Positions 1 through 7,029 of a DNA stretch of 32,031 nt are shown piece after piece. The stretch is from JBBTYG01 sp964418085 (GTDB lineage Bacteria > Patescibacteriota > Minisyncoccia > UBA6257 > 2-01-FULL-56-20). A model generated the notes under the pieces. It was not told where the DNA came from and searched no databases. It saw only the letters and a list, made by a program, of their open reading frames with translations. The stretch is taken from contig CAYQKB010000006.1 in NCBI GenBank assembly GCA_964418085.1, positions 1 to 32,031 on the forward strand, written 5' to 3'. The number at the start of each line of letters is the position of its first letter. Within the stretch, counting starts at the first letter, position 1. The translations under genes and the position numbers were made by a program.

Positions 1-2010
1 GTTCCTGCTACAAATAAGCGGCGTTGTGGAAGTTGAAGTTGTTCCGCCGGGATTGCCGCCGGGATTATTGCCGAAGCCGATATTAACGCCGTTGCCGGTA
101 CTGCTCCCCAGTGTCCATCCCGGAAGACTGCTAACTGTGTCCGGCGTGGTGCCGTTAGGCGCTGTGCCATAGCCGCGACCAGCAGTTTCGTTTGCGCCGC
201 CATTTCCAGCCGTTGAGTTATAGCAATTTTGGTATTGCTGCCCGGTGAGCCCTGCGCAGAGATCGGACACGGAGACCTGGCCCGAATTATTCGGCTGTGT
301 GGGCGAACTGAAAGCGAACAAAAGACTTTCTCTGATGACGCGGTTTATCGCGGAATCAACTATCGCGGTAGTGAGCCCCGCGATGTCCTGCGCGTTAATA
401 ATATCGCCGGGCGTTGCTCCGATTGCCTGTGAAAGCTCCATACCCACCGCCGTACCCGGCGTCACGGTGATCGGCTTTACAATATCGCCGTTGAGTGTGC
501 CAACGCATTCGTCTACCCCTTCAACTTTAGTATAATTTGTCGGGCATTGCTTCACGCCGAGGAATCCACCGCTCGATTTCACATCTACCGTTTTTGCGCT
601 CTGGGCGGCAAGTGCGCCGCCGAGTGCCGCGTCACTCATCTCCATTGATTGTATGAAATAGTTTTGTTGGAGTGATAGCGTGAAGCCCGGAAATCCGCCT
701 TGGTCAAATCTGGCGGCAAAACGGTTTAAATTGTTTACAACCCGGTTGAGTGTGCATCCGAATCTGTTTGTTATGGAAATAGAGGATTGGAAAGCAAGCC
801 GAAGATTCGGGCCGATACCGCTGCACAAAACCCCCGCAATGGCGTTTACAATTCCGGTGCCAGCTCGGTCGTATGGGATCGATATAACACTGGTCCAATC
901 TGTAATAAATTTCGGATCGCCGTTGCCGTTGATCCAGCCGATAACTTCTTGTTCAATGACTTTAATCAAAAGATTCTTAAGTGTTTGTTTGACCGCTTGC
1001 TTGGCAAATTCCCAAATTTGTTCGAGCCACGAACCGTAGTTCGAGACATAACTTCCGATCGAGTTGAGATCAACGGCGGTGCTCACGGGAACGCCGAATT
1101 GCGCGTGCGCAGAGGGCACAAAAAATTTCGCAATTGCACTTCGCGTGTCTCCCGGGGGAAGCAGAAGCGCCGCCTGCTGGGCCTTTTTATACTCTGAAGA
1201 CAAATGTTCGAAGTCAGCCGTGAGAACCGATTTTATTTTCGGCTCTATCGCCTGCATCACCGTCATAGTTTTAAGCGGATCGCCCGAATCCGGCACGGGG
1301 ATGTCGGCAAATTTTTTCCCGTCAGTCACGAGTGTGAGCGCGGCTCCATGGAGTGCGGAGAGCATACTCGGCACGGGTACCGCCTGTAAATTATAAAGAG
1401 CGCGGGAATAGACAAGCTGTGCGGCTGAAACGGCGTCGAAGCTCGGGTCGCCTTTCATGACGTTTCCAAAATCGTTGGAAAGGATCGTATCTCTAAAAAC
1501 TTTGTCGAGCGCGGTAAGATATGTAAAAAATGCTTCGGGGCTGTTGTCTTTGGTTGTTGTTATTTCATTCTGTTGCACCGCGTCGCCGAATGTCGGAAGC
1601 TTTACGAGGGCGGCCGTACTGGGCGAAGCGAGCTTATCAATAACGCCGGAGGTAATCTGCGAGTCCGAAGGAAGTGTGACGGCCGGTTGCCCGTCCGGGC
1701 CTTGTGGCCCATTTGCATTTGCCCTGAAAAATTCGCGCGTAAGATTTTGTGCGACGTTATCCGTGAGGTTGTCTGTAATGATGACGGGGGGAAGGCCGGG
1801 TTCGATATCAACCTTGGGCGACGTGTCGGGAGTTTTTTCAACGAATGCGTTTTGAGAGACAAGCGGAGCGGTGGGTTGCTGGTCGGAGGAGGTCTGGGGG
1901 GCGGCAATTTGAGCTGGAGTATCCAAAAATCCGGACAGGAAAAACGCTGCTGAGCTTGCGATACTTGCTAATACCAAAAAATAAGCGACAAACTTTTTAA
2001 GATCCACCAT
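1..2010 (-). CDS. Large exported, membrane-anchored protein (partial, 3' end outside window)
   Basis: The reading frame is open from an ATG at 2010 to the window edge, giving 670 visible codons with no stop. Residues about 5-28 form a hydrophobic N-terminal anchor or signal. A Pro/Thr/Gln-rich linker (30-75) and a mostly helical region (about 115-285) follow. At 299-305 a signal-peptidase-like Ser-Ala-His-Ala-Gln-Phe site sits in the middle of the chain, and a second domain starts after it. The visible C-terminus is Gly/Asn/Thr/Ser-rich. The helical region resembles the protein at 3814-5025: both have a Val-x-x-Pro-x-Met-x-x-(Met/Leu) helix, a later Asp-x-Leu-Lys-Thr, and the mid-chain Ala-x-Ala-Gln junction. 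I recognise no characterised family. Similar proteins accompany type IV pilus or secretion genes in Patescibacteria, so a surface-apparatus role is inferred. A TATAAT box lies 9 bases before the ATG. Confidence 0.75.
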   Translation of the reverse strand, partial: MVDLKKFVAYFLVLASIASSAAFFLSGFLDTPAQIAAPQTSSDQQPTAPLVSQNAFVEKTPDTSPKVDIEPGLPPVIITDNLTDNVAQNLTREFFRANANGPQGPDGQPAVTLPSDSQITSGVIDKLASPSTAALVKLPTFGDAVQQNEITTTKDNSPEAFFTYLTALDKVFRDTILSNDFGNVMKGDPSFDAVSAAQLVYSRALYNLQAVPVPSMLSALHGAALTLVTDGKKFADIPVPDSGDPLKTMTVMQAIEPKIKSVLTADFEHLSSEYKKAQQAALLLPPGDTRSAIAKFFVPSAHAQFGVPVSTAVDLNSIGSYVSNYGSWLEQIWEFAKQAVKQTLKNLLIKVIEQEVIGWINGNGDPKFITDWTSVISIPYDRAGTGIVNAIAGVLCSGIGPNLRLAFQSSISITNRFGCTLNRVVNNLNRFAARFDQGGFPGFTLSLQQNYFIQSMEMSDAALGGALAAQSAKTVDVKSSGGFLGVKQCPTNYTKVEGVDECVGTLNGDIVKPITVTPGTAVGMELSQAIGATPGDIINAQDIAGLTTAIVDSAINRVIRESLLFAFSSPTQPNNSGQVSVSDLCAGLTGQQYQNCYNSTAGNGGANETAGRGYGTAPNGTTPDTVSSLPGWTLGSSTGNGVNIGFGNNPGGNPGGTTSTSTTPLICSRN

Positions 2011-2019
2011 TTTGACCTT

Positions 2020-2048
2020 ATTATACCGAATGCTGAGCACCTATGCAC
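2020..2048 (-). promoter_or_regulatory. Promoter of the large exported protein
   Basis: A perfect TATAAT on the minus strand occupies 2020-2025, 9 bases before the ATG at 2010. The -35 position at the usual 17-base spacing (GTGCAT, 2043-2048) is poor. The expected transcription start is about 2013, so the mRNA would be nearly leaderless. No Shine-Dalgarno sequence is visible. Confidence 0.5.
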
Positions 2049-2153
2049 TTATAGTTATGCACAGGGCGAGCGTTTTCGGCGCTTTCTGTCATTGCGAGTC
2101 TGCCTGCCGGTGGGCTGGGCCACGGGCGCACAGACACGCTTAGGGACAGCGAG

Positions 2154-2996
2154 TCAAATAATTTCCGCGATTCGCGCAATATCTTCCGTGCTCAAATCCT
2201 GTGGCCGTGCATCCGCCCGAATCCCGATTTTTTTAAGTTCTTTCGTCATAAGCCCTTTTGTTTCAAGTCTACCCGTCATCAAATTATTGAGTATCGTTTT
2301 CCGGGGTTGGCTGAAAAGTGCGCGTACGGCGCGGTAATAATTTTCTTCGTTATTTCTGTCATCCCCGTGAAAACGGGGATCCAGTACTTCTTCTCTGGAT
2401 CCTCGGGTCAAGCCCGAGGATGTCCTTACAGTCAGTTTTATCACCGCAGAATCAACATCCGGCGGCGGGTTAAAATCGCCACGCGGCAGGCGCATGGTGA
2501 TTGCGGGGCGTGCCCAAAATGCGACGCTCGCGGCCAGGCGGTTCATGCGCGGCGGCGCGGCAACAAGTCTTTCGGCAACTTCTTTTTGAATGGTAAACAC
2601 GCACACCGACGGTTTATGCTCAAGCTCCCCTACTGTCCGCAATAATTTCCCGGTGAGATAGTAGGGAATGTTGCCCACTAGTTTCCATGTTCCATGTTCC
2701 ACGTTAAAAGTTTTTGTAATCCGTGGAAGCTCTTTAAGCACATCGCCCTCAACTATTTGAACTTCGGTATCTTCTGCAAATTTTTTCCTGAGTAATTCGG
2801 CAAATAGTTTATCTTTCTCAATCGCAACAATTTGTGAAACTTTCAACTTCGAACTTTCAACTTTCAACTTTTCCGTTAGCTCCCCGTGCCCCGGCCCGAC
2901 CTCAATCACGATGTCTCCGTCTCCGAGTTCGAGCGCCCGCGCGATCTCAATAAGCGCCTTCTGATTTTTTAAAAAATGTTGCCCGAGTTTTGGCAT
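2154..2996 (-). CDS. ksgA: 16S rRNA (adenine1518/1519-N6) dimethyltransferase KsgA/RsmA
   Basis: KsgA dimethylates two adjacent adenines near the 3' end of 16S rRNA during 30S maturation. The N-terminus has the family LGQHFL motif (4-9). The SAM-binding EVGPGHGEL lies at 32-40, the acidic motif II at 57-62, and the catalytic NIPYYL at 109-114. VDSAV (181-185) and the late PRKTILNNL (231-239) are also typical. At 280 residues it is slightly long for the family because of three in-frame insertions. The largest, about residues 191-214, is encoded by a palindromic dispersed repeat and reads RTSSGLTRGS followed by REEVLDPRFHGDDR. Two shorter ones, about 43-54 and 96-104, come from AACTTTCAACTTT-like and CATGTTCCATGTT-like simple repeats. 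All conserved motifs remain intact and in frame, so the enzyme is probably functional. It is transcribed away from the gene at 3201. Confidence 0.95.
   Translation of the reverse strand: MPKLGQHFLKNQKALIEIARALELGDGDIVIEVGPGHGELTEKLKVESSKLKVSQIVAIEKDKLFAELLRKKFAEDTEVQIVEGDVLKELPRITKTFNVEHGTWKLVGNIPYYLTGKLLRTVGELEHKPSVCVFTIQKEVAERLVAAPPRMNRLAASVAFWARPAITMRLPRGDFNPPPDVDSAVIKLTVRTSSGLTRGSREEVLDPRFHGDDRNNEENYYRAVRALFSQPRKTILNNLMTGRLETKGLMTKELKKIGIRADARPQDLSTEDIARIAEII
2356..2424. repeat. Palindromic repeat inserted in frame in ksgA
   Basis: Three stem-loops lie in a row: ATCCCCGT (2361-2368) with ACGGGGAT (2373-2380), ATCCAG (2379-2384) with CTGGAT (2395-2400), and CCTCGGG (2401-2407) with CCCGAGG (2413-2419). 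The block starts with CTGTCAT, as does the repeat at 18452-18495. It encodes about 24 extra residues between two conserved KsgA motifs. The translated DPRFHGDD motif is a familiar translation product of dispersed genomic repeats. Confidence 0.8.
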
Positions 2997-3187
2997 GATT
3001 CAATTAATTTTAAGAAAAAGTGTTGATAGAAGATTCCGGTCCCTTTTAGTATGTCATTGCAAGAGATTATGGAGTAAGGTAATCCATAATTCAATATATT
3101 GTACTCGCCTTCGGATTTTTTGTCCGAGAGGCGCATTCAGCCTTGACCCACAACGACGACAAGCATTCCACCTATTTCATCATATGT

Positions 3188-3193
3188 TATACT
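3188..3193 (+). promoter_or_regulatory. Putative -10 box for the gene at 3201
   Basis: TATACT lies 7 bases before the ATG at 3201. No convincing -35 is visible. The predicted start would be essentially at the initiation codon, giving a leaderless transcript, in line with several other genes here. Confidence 0.35.
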
Positions 3194-3200
3194 TGATTTT

Positions 3201-3809
3201 ATGAATAAGTTCGGGAAAAAAAATGGAACAAGAGGCGGATTTATATCTACACTTTTAGTGATTATCATAGCAGCAGCTATTGGTGGAATTATATATATTG
3301 GTACAAAATCCCCAAAGGCTTCAATGGATACATCTGGATGGAAAACGCTTGTCGTTGAGGATTCCGGATTTAAAAAGTTTGAAATACAATATCCGGCGGA
3401 AAGCCAGCCAAGGGGAGTGTTAGATTCCGGCCTGCTTGAAGTGCCGTTGACCGATAAAAAAGAACCCAATTTGGAAAAGGAGCTGTATATAACAAAAAGC
3501 AATATTTCGGAAGAGCAGTGTGCAAATACTTATTTTGATGCGATGGGGGGAGAAAAAATACAAAAAGGAAGTAGCACTATTAATGGCGCCGACTTTGAAA
3601 AAGCTACGTGGGAAAGCGGTCAGGATGGAAAAGAAATCTGCTATTACCAGAGCTATAAAACGTATAACAAAGAATCTAAAACATGCCTCGCTTTCACATT
3701 CGGGATAAAAACGGACAAACCTATTTCCGAATCAAAGCTGAAACTGGAATCGAGTATTTTTAACGAAATGTTGCTTACACTCAAATCGTTTAAAGCACAG
3801 GCACTGTAA
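3201..3809 (+). CDS. Membrane-anchored extracytoplasmic protein of unknown function
   Basis: The 202-residue protein begins with a short basic stretch (MNKFGKKNGTRGG), then one hydrophobic segment at about 14-35, then a soluble domain that should lie outside the membrane. The soluble part starts with a beta-rich region (KFEIQYPAE near residues 60-70) and holds three cysteines. I do not recognise a named family. Its general design, one N-terminal anchor and a small beta-rich outer domain, resembles the protein at 30749-31246, but no real alignment is evident. It is followed after only 4 bases by the gene at 3814, so the two are probably cotranscribed. Start choice: this ATG follows a TATACT box closely and directly precedes the anchor. 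Confidence 0.8.
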   Translation: MNKFGKKNGTRGGFISTLLVIIIAAAIGGIIYIGTKSPKASMDTSGWKTLVVEDSGFKKFEIQYPAESQPRGVLDSGLLEVPLTDKKEPNLEKELYITKSNISEEQCANTYFDAMGGEKIQKGSSTINGADFEKATWESGQDGKEICYYQSYKTYNKESKTCLAFTFGIKTDKPISESKLKLESSIFNEMLLTLKSFKAQAL

Positions 3810-3813
3810 AACA

Positions 3814-5025
3814 ATGCGATCTTCTCCAAAAACACTACTCGCCCTTGCGATATTCGCTGGCGCAATTTTTATTGTATTCACCATTATCCGCTTCGGCGAA
3901 ATTTTTGTATCGCACCCCGTCACAGTTTCTTCTTCCACGCCCATTTCGGGTGGAGAAATTCCGCCGGGCGGCCAGGTCCCTTCAAGCGCTTTTCTACCGC
4001 AGGGGTCGGATAACAGCGCACGGCTTCTTCAAAATCAGATCCAAAATCAAGTCTCGCCGTCCGTAATTGCTGAAGCAAAAAGACTTACGTTGCCCGAGAT
4101 TCAAAAGAAGGTTGAAGATGCGCTTCCTCCCCCGGCTCGTCCGCAGGACTTACTTGCCCTACCCGTGATTGCCGATAGCGAGCTTACAATTGATCCCTCT
4201 GGAATAAAAACACAGGAGGAATATCTTAAATATTTTGCGACTCATATAAAAGATATTTCTTTTAATAACAATCGCTTCGCATCTGGAACAAAAGATGCAA
4301 ATAATCTCGTCATGCTTCCGGCGGATCTCGTTCAGCGGGTAATAGGCGGAGAAACCTCATCTACCCTCCAATATTCATTAAAGACGTTTAGAGATCTTTC
4401 CCTTGCAAAAGTGGACTATTTTAAAACCCTCAAGGTGGCGCCGGCTATGGTTGCTATGAACAAGAGGATGATTGGGTTCGAAATGCTCCACGCCCAACTC
4501 TTGGATAAAGCGATTGCCGTCGCGGGGGGAACAGAAACAAGAGACAATCTCAAAACCTTTTACGATAAATTCAAAACGACCGCACTACAGGAAAACGCGG
4601 GGTTCCTTAATTCATTCAGTATTGTCAGTGCAAAAAAGGGCTTCTTCGCTGGCTTTCTCGAAAACACTCTGAGTTTTTTAGGCTTGCGGAAGCAGGCCTC
4701 CGCCCAACTCCCCACGCTCATTGGCGGTGTTGTTACGGTGATGGTGCCATGTACATGTATTTTAGCTGGCCCACAAGCTCTTGGCCTAGCTTTCACGGTT
4801 GCCGGACCCGATCCAGTGACGCTAATGGCCTCCTATATTTGGATTGCAACCCCAGCCCTTTTCCCATATAAGGGAGTACATCCCGGGGCATGGTGGTTGG
4901 GTGAATATACGCCCGCCCCCGCTCCTTGTTTGCTTCTTTCTGTATGTGGATGGGCACCCTGTTGCATTCCTAATCCTATAATCGCTGGGGGGGCTACCCC
5001 GTTTCTTGTAGGTACGAGTCAATGA
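3814..5025 (+). CDS. Membrane-anchored exported protein with mid-chain signal-peptidase-like site and Cys-rich C-terminal domain
   Basis: The protein has 403 residues. Residues about 8-30 form a hydrophobic anchor, followed by a Pro/Ser linker (36-65) and a helical domain (about 75-275). A hydrophobic stretch (276-291) leads to a Gln-Ala-Ser-Ala-Gln-Leu site at 294-299. After it comes a beta-rich, Cys-containing domain (300-403) with paired cysteines (CTC near 313, CC near 386), a Gly-x-Trp-Trp-Leu-Gly-Glu-Tyr segment, and a terminal Gly-Thr-Ser. The helical domain is a diverged paralogue of that in the protein encoded at 1-2010. The mid-chain site suggests that the C-terminal domain is released or displayed outside the cell, which is inference. 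A domain of this look (C-x-C, G-x-W-x-L-G-x-Y, GTS end) recurs in Patescibacteria proteins as far as I recall. It ends convergently with uvrD, 12 bases away. Confidence 0.8.
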   Translation: MRSSPKTLLALAIFAGAIFIVFTIIRFGEIFVSHPVTVSSSTPISGGEIPPGGQVPSSAFLPQGSDNSARLLQNQIQNQVSPSVIAEAKRLTLPEIQKKVEDALPPPARPQDLLALPVIADSELTIDPSGIKTQEEYLKYFATHIKDISFNNNRFASGTKDANNLVMLPADLVQRVIGGETSSTLQYSLKTFRDLSLAKVDYFKTLKVAPAMVAMNKRMIGFEMLHAQLLDKAIAVAGGTETRDNLKTFYDKFKTTALQENAGFLNSFSIVSAKKGFFAGFLENTLSFLGLRKQASAQLPTLIGGVVTVMVPCTCILAGPQALGLAFTVAGPDPVTLMASYIWIATPALFPYKGVHPGAWWLGEYTPAPAPCLLLSVCGWAPCCIPNPIIAGGATPFLVGTSQ

Positions 5026-5037
5026 GTATTTAACCAC

Positions 5038-6981
5038 TCACTCAAGCGTCACAAAATTTTCCTCGTCGTCCCACGCCATTCTGCGGCGGGTGTTCTCCGG
5101 GACAAAAAATTCTGTAAGTTCTATTGGTATCTCCGCTAAAAATCTCGACGGCATATCGTAGAAGCTGATAAAAAGTTTTTTCTTCGCTCTCGTCATCGCA
5201 ACGTACATGAGTCGCCGCTCCTCTTCCATCTGCTCTTTGTTTTCGAGCGAGCGCCCGTGCGGGAGCAGGCCATCCGAACAGCCGGCGATAAAAACGGTAT
5301 CAAACTCGAGCCCCTTCGCGAGATGTATGGTCATGAGGTTTACGGGCGGTTGGCTAATGGCTAATGGCGTATGGCCATCACCTATCAAGTCTTCGCCATT
5401 TGCTGTACGCCATTTGCCCTTTGCTGATTCATCCGTTTGCTGGATAAGGGCGATGTCCTGGAGGAGGTCGGCGATAGTTGCGAAGCTCGAGGCAAAGTGC
5501 ATAAGCTCTGTAACGTTTTCCTGGCGCTCAATATGATTTGAATAATTTCTCTCAAGATAGCCGATGTAGTCCGTTGCGGTGAGGAATATCTCGATAAGTT
5601 CCGCCGGAGGAATATTTTCCTTTCCCTTCAGGATGGAAAGTTCCGCAAATATTTTTTTCGGAAACGTTTTTTCCAGGCGTTCGTAGCTTATTTCGTCTCG
5701 CGGGTTTGCCGCATAGCGCAGGCCTGCGACGATATCTTTTATTTCCTTTCGTTCATAAAATTTAAGTCCGCCGAAAATACGATACGGAATCTGGCGACGA
5801 ATGAGCGCCTGCTCAAGCGCCCGCGATTGCGCGTTCGTTCTGTATAAAATTGCTATTCTAGTTTGTAGGTTAGTAAGTTCAGAAGGTGATAAGTTTTTTG
5901 AATCATTCAGCTTCTCAACTTTTAAACTTCCAAACTTATCAACTGAAAACTCGATTAGCTCCGCTATTGTCTCCGCTTCCTCGTTCTCATCGCTCGATTC
6001 GATGATTAATATTTTTTCACCTGCGGGATTTTTCGTCCACAAATGTTTCGGCCTTCGCGCGATATTGTTTTTGGAAACGGCCGCCGCCGCCGCAATAATA
6101 TTTCCGGTGGATCTGTAGTTTTCTTCAAGGAGCGAAACCTGCGCTCCGGGCCAGTCGCGCTCGAAGTTTAAAAATGTTTCGAGGTTCGCGTATCGCCAGC
6201 CGTAAATCAATTGTTCGTCATCCCCTACCACGCTTATATTTTTATGAGAACCAGCAAGAAGCCGGATCAGTTCGTATTGCTTCGGGTTCACGTCCTGGTA
6301 TTCATCAACGAGTATTGCATCGTACATATTCTGATATTTTGCGAGCACGTCGGGATTGTGCTTGAAGAGATACACCACTTTTTCGATGAGATCATCAAAG
6401 TCGAATGCATTATTTTCCTGGAGTTTTTTTTCGTAGGCAGGGAATGCTCTGATGACCAAAAAATCTTCTTTCTCCCTTGCGTCCTTGATGTCGAGCTTCC
6501 GGTTCGTATTTTTTATCTCGGATATTTTTTGGTGGAGAAGCGCCGGCGCTTGCTTTGATCTCTTTTCCCGTTTTTCCGCCGCAGGCTTGTATCCCTCGAC
6601 ATCCCTCAACACCTTTTTTATGAGTTCGAAAGAATCGTGGTCGTCGAAAATCGCGAAGTTCGGGGTTCTTCCGAGGATGCGTCCTTCCTTGCGGAGAATT
6701 CGTGCGCCAAGGGAATGGAATGTCGTGATGAGCGGCTCGCCGCCGTGGAGGGGTATCAGTTTTTTAACCCGTTCGAGCATCTCGCCCGCTGCCTTGTTTG
6801 TAAACGTGAGGGCGCAGATCTTTTGGGGTGGCACACCTTCCCGGATAAGATGGGCAAGCCGTTCCGTAAGCGTGGTTGTTTTTCCGGTTCCCGCGCCCGC
6901 AACTATCAAAAGAGGCGCTTGGGGCGCCTCGGATGCCATTTTTTGCTCCGGATTTATATGAGATTTGTGATTTTCTGACAT
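5038..6981 (-). CDS. uvrD: ATP-dependent DNA helicase, UvrD/PcrA family
   Basis: This is a superfamily 1A 3'-5' DNA helicase acting in nucleotide excision and mismatch repair and in clearing replication obstacles. The motifs appear in order from the ATG at 6981: Walker A AGAGTGKT (28-35), LTFTNKAAGEM, Walker B DEYQD (226-230), GDDEQLIYGWR (motif III, slightly unusual), LEENYRS, LMTIHLAKGLEF (motif V), and EERRLMYVAMTRAKKKL (motif VI, about 588-604). It has 647 residues, a little shorter than typical PcrA, with almost nothing after motif VI. Two insertions made of simple-repeat DNA are read through in frame at about residues 346-374 and 518-545. The frame extends upstream to a TTG at 7020, but the ATG at 6981 fits the family start better. 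Whether it is UvrD, PcrA or Rep cannot be settled by eye. Confidence 0.92.
   Translation of the reverse strand: MSENHKSHINPEQKMASEAPQAPLLIVAGAGTGKTTTLTERLAHLIREGVPPQKICALTFTNKAAGEMLERVKKLIPLHGGEPLITTFHSLGARILRKEGRILGRTPNFAIFDDHDSFELIKKVLRDVEGYKPAAEKREKRSKQAPALLHQKISEIKNTNRKLDIKDAREKEDFLVIRAFPAYEKKLQENNAFDFDDLIEKVVYLFKHNPDVLAKYQNMYDAILVDEYQDVNPKQYELIRLLAGSHKNISVVGDDEQLIYGWRYANLETFLNFERDWPGAQVSLLEENYRSTGNIIAAAAAVSKNNIARRPKHLWTKNPAGEKILIIESSDENEEAETIAELIEFSVDKFGSLKVEKLNDSKNLSPSELTNLQTRIAILYRTNAQSRALEQALIRRQIPYRIFGGLKFYERKEIKDIVAGLRYAANPRDEISYERLEKTFPKKIFAELSILKGKENIPPAELIEIFLTATDYIGYLERNYSNHIERQENVTELMHFASSFATIADLLQDIALIQQTDESAKGKWRTANGEDLIGDGHTPLAISQPPVNLMTIHLAKGLEFDTVFIAGCSDGLLPHGRSLENKEQMEEERRLMYVAMTRAKKKLFISFYDMPSRFLAEIPIELTEFFVPENTRRRMAWDDEENFVTLE
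5350..5425. repeat. Simple-repeat insertion read in frame within uvrD
   Basis: GGCTAATGGCTAATGGC-type repeats at the left and two CGCCATTTGC copies at the right form a degenerate inverted arrangement. The block encodes about 28 residues (including SAKGKWRTANGEDLIGDG) placed directly before conserved motif V, where other UvrD/PcrA proteins have none. GCTAAT/ATTAGC words recur in the hairpin at 8029-8104. Confidence 0.6.
5868..5948. repeat. Second simple-repeat insertion within uvrD
   Basis: An AT-rich segment with repeated TTAGTAAGTTC/TTTTAAACTTCCAAACTT words encodes about 25-28 residues between the conserved EAETIAELIE and RIAILYRTN segments, which are normally separated by a short loop. It resembles the AACTTTCAACTTT repeat in ksgA near 2840-2872. 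Confidence 0.5.
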
Positions 6982-7029
6982 TGTGATACGCTTTTTACTA
7001 TCGGTACCATTGTAGGACAAATAAATACT

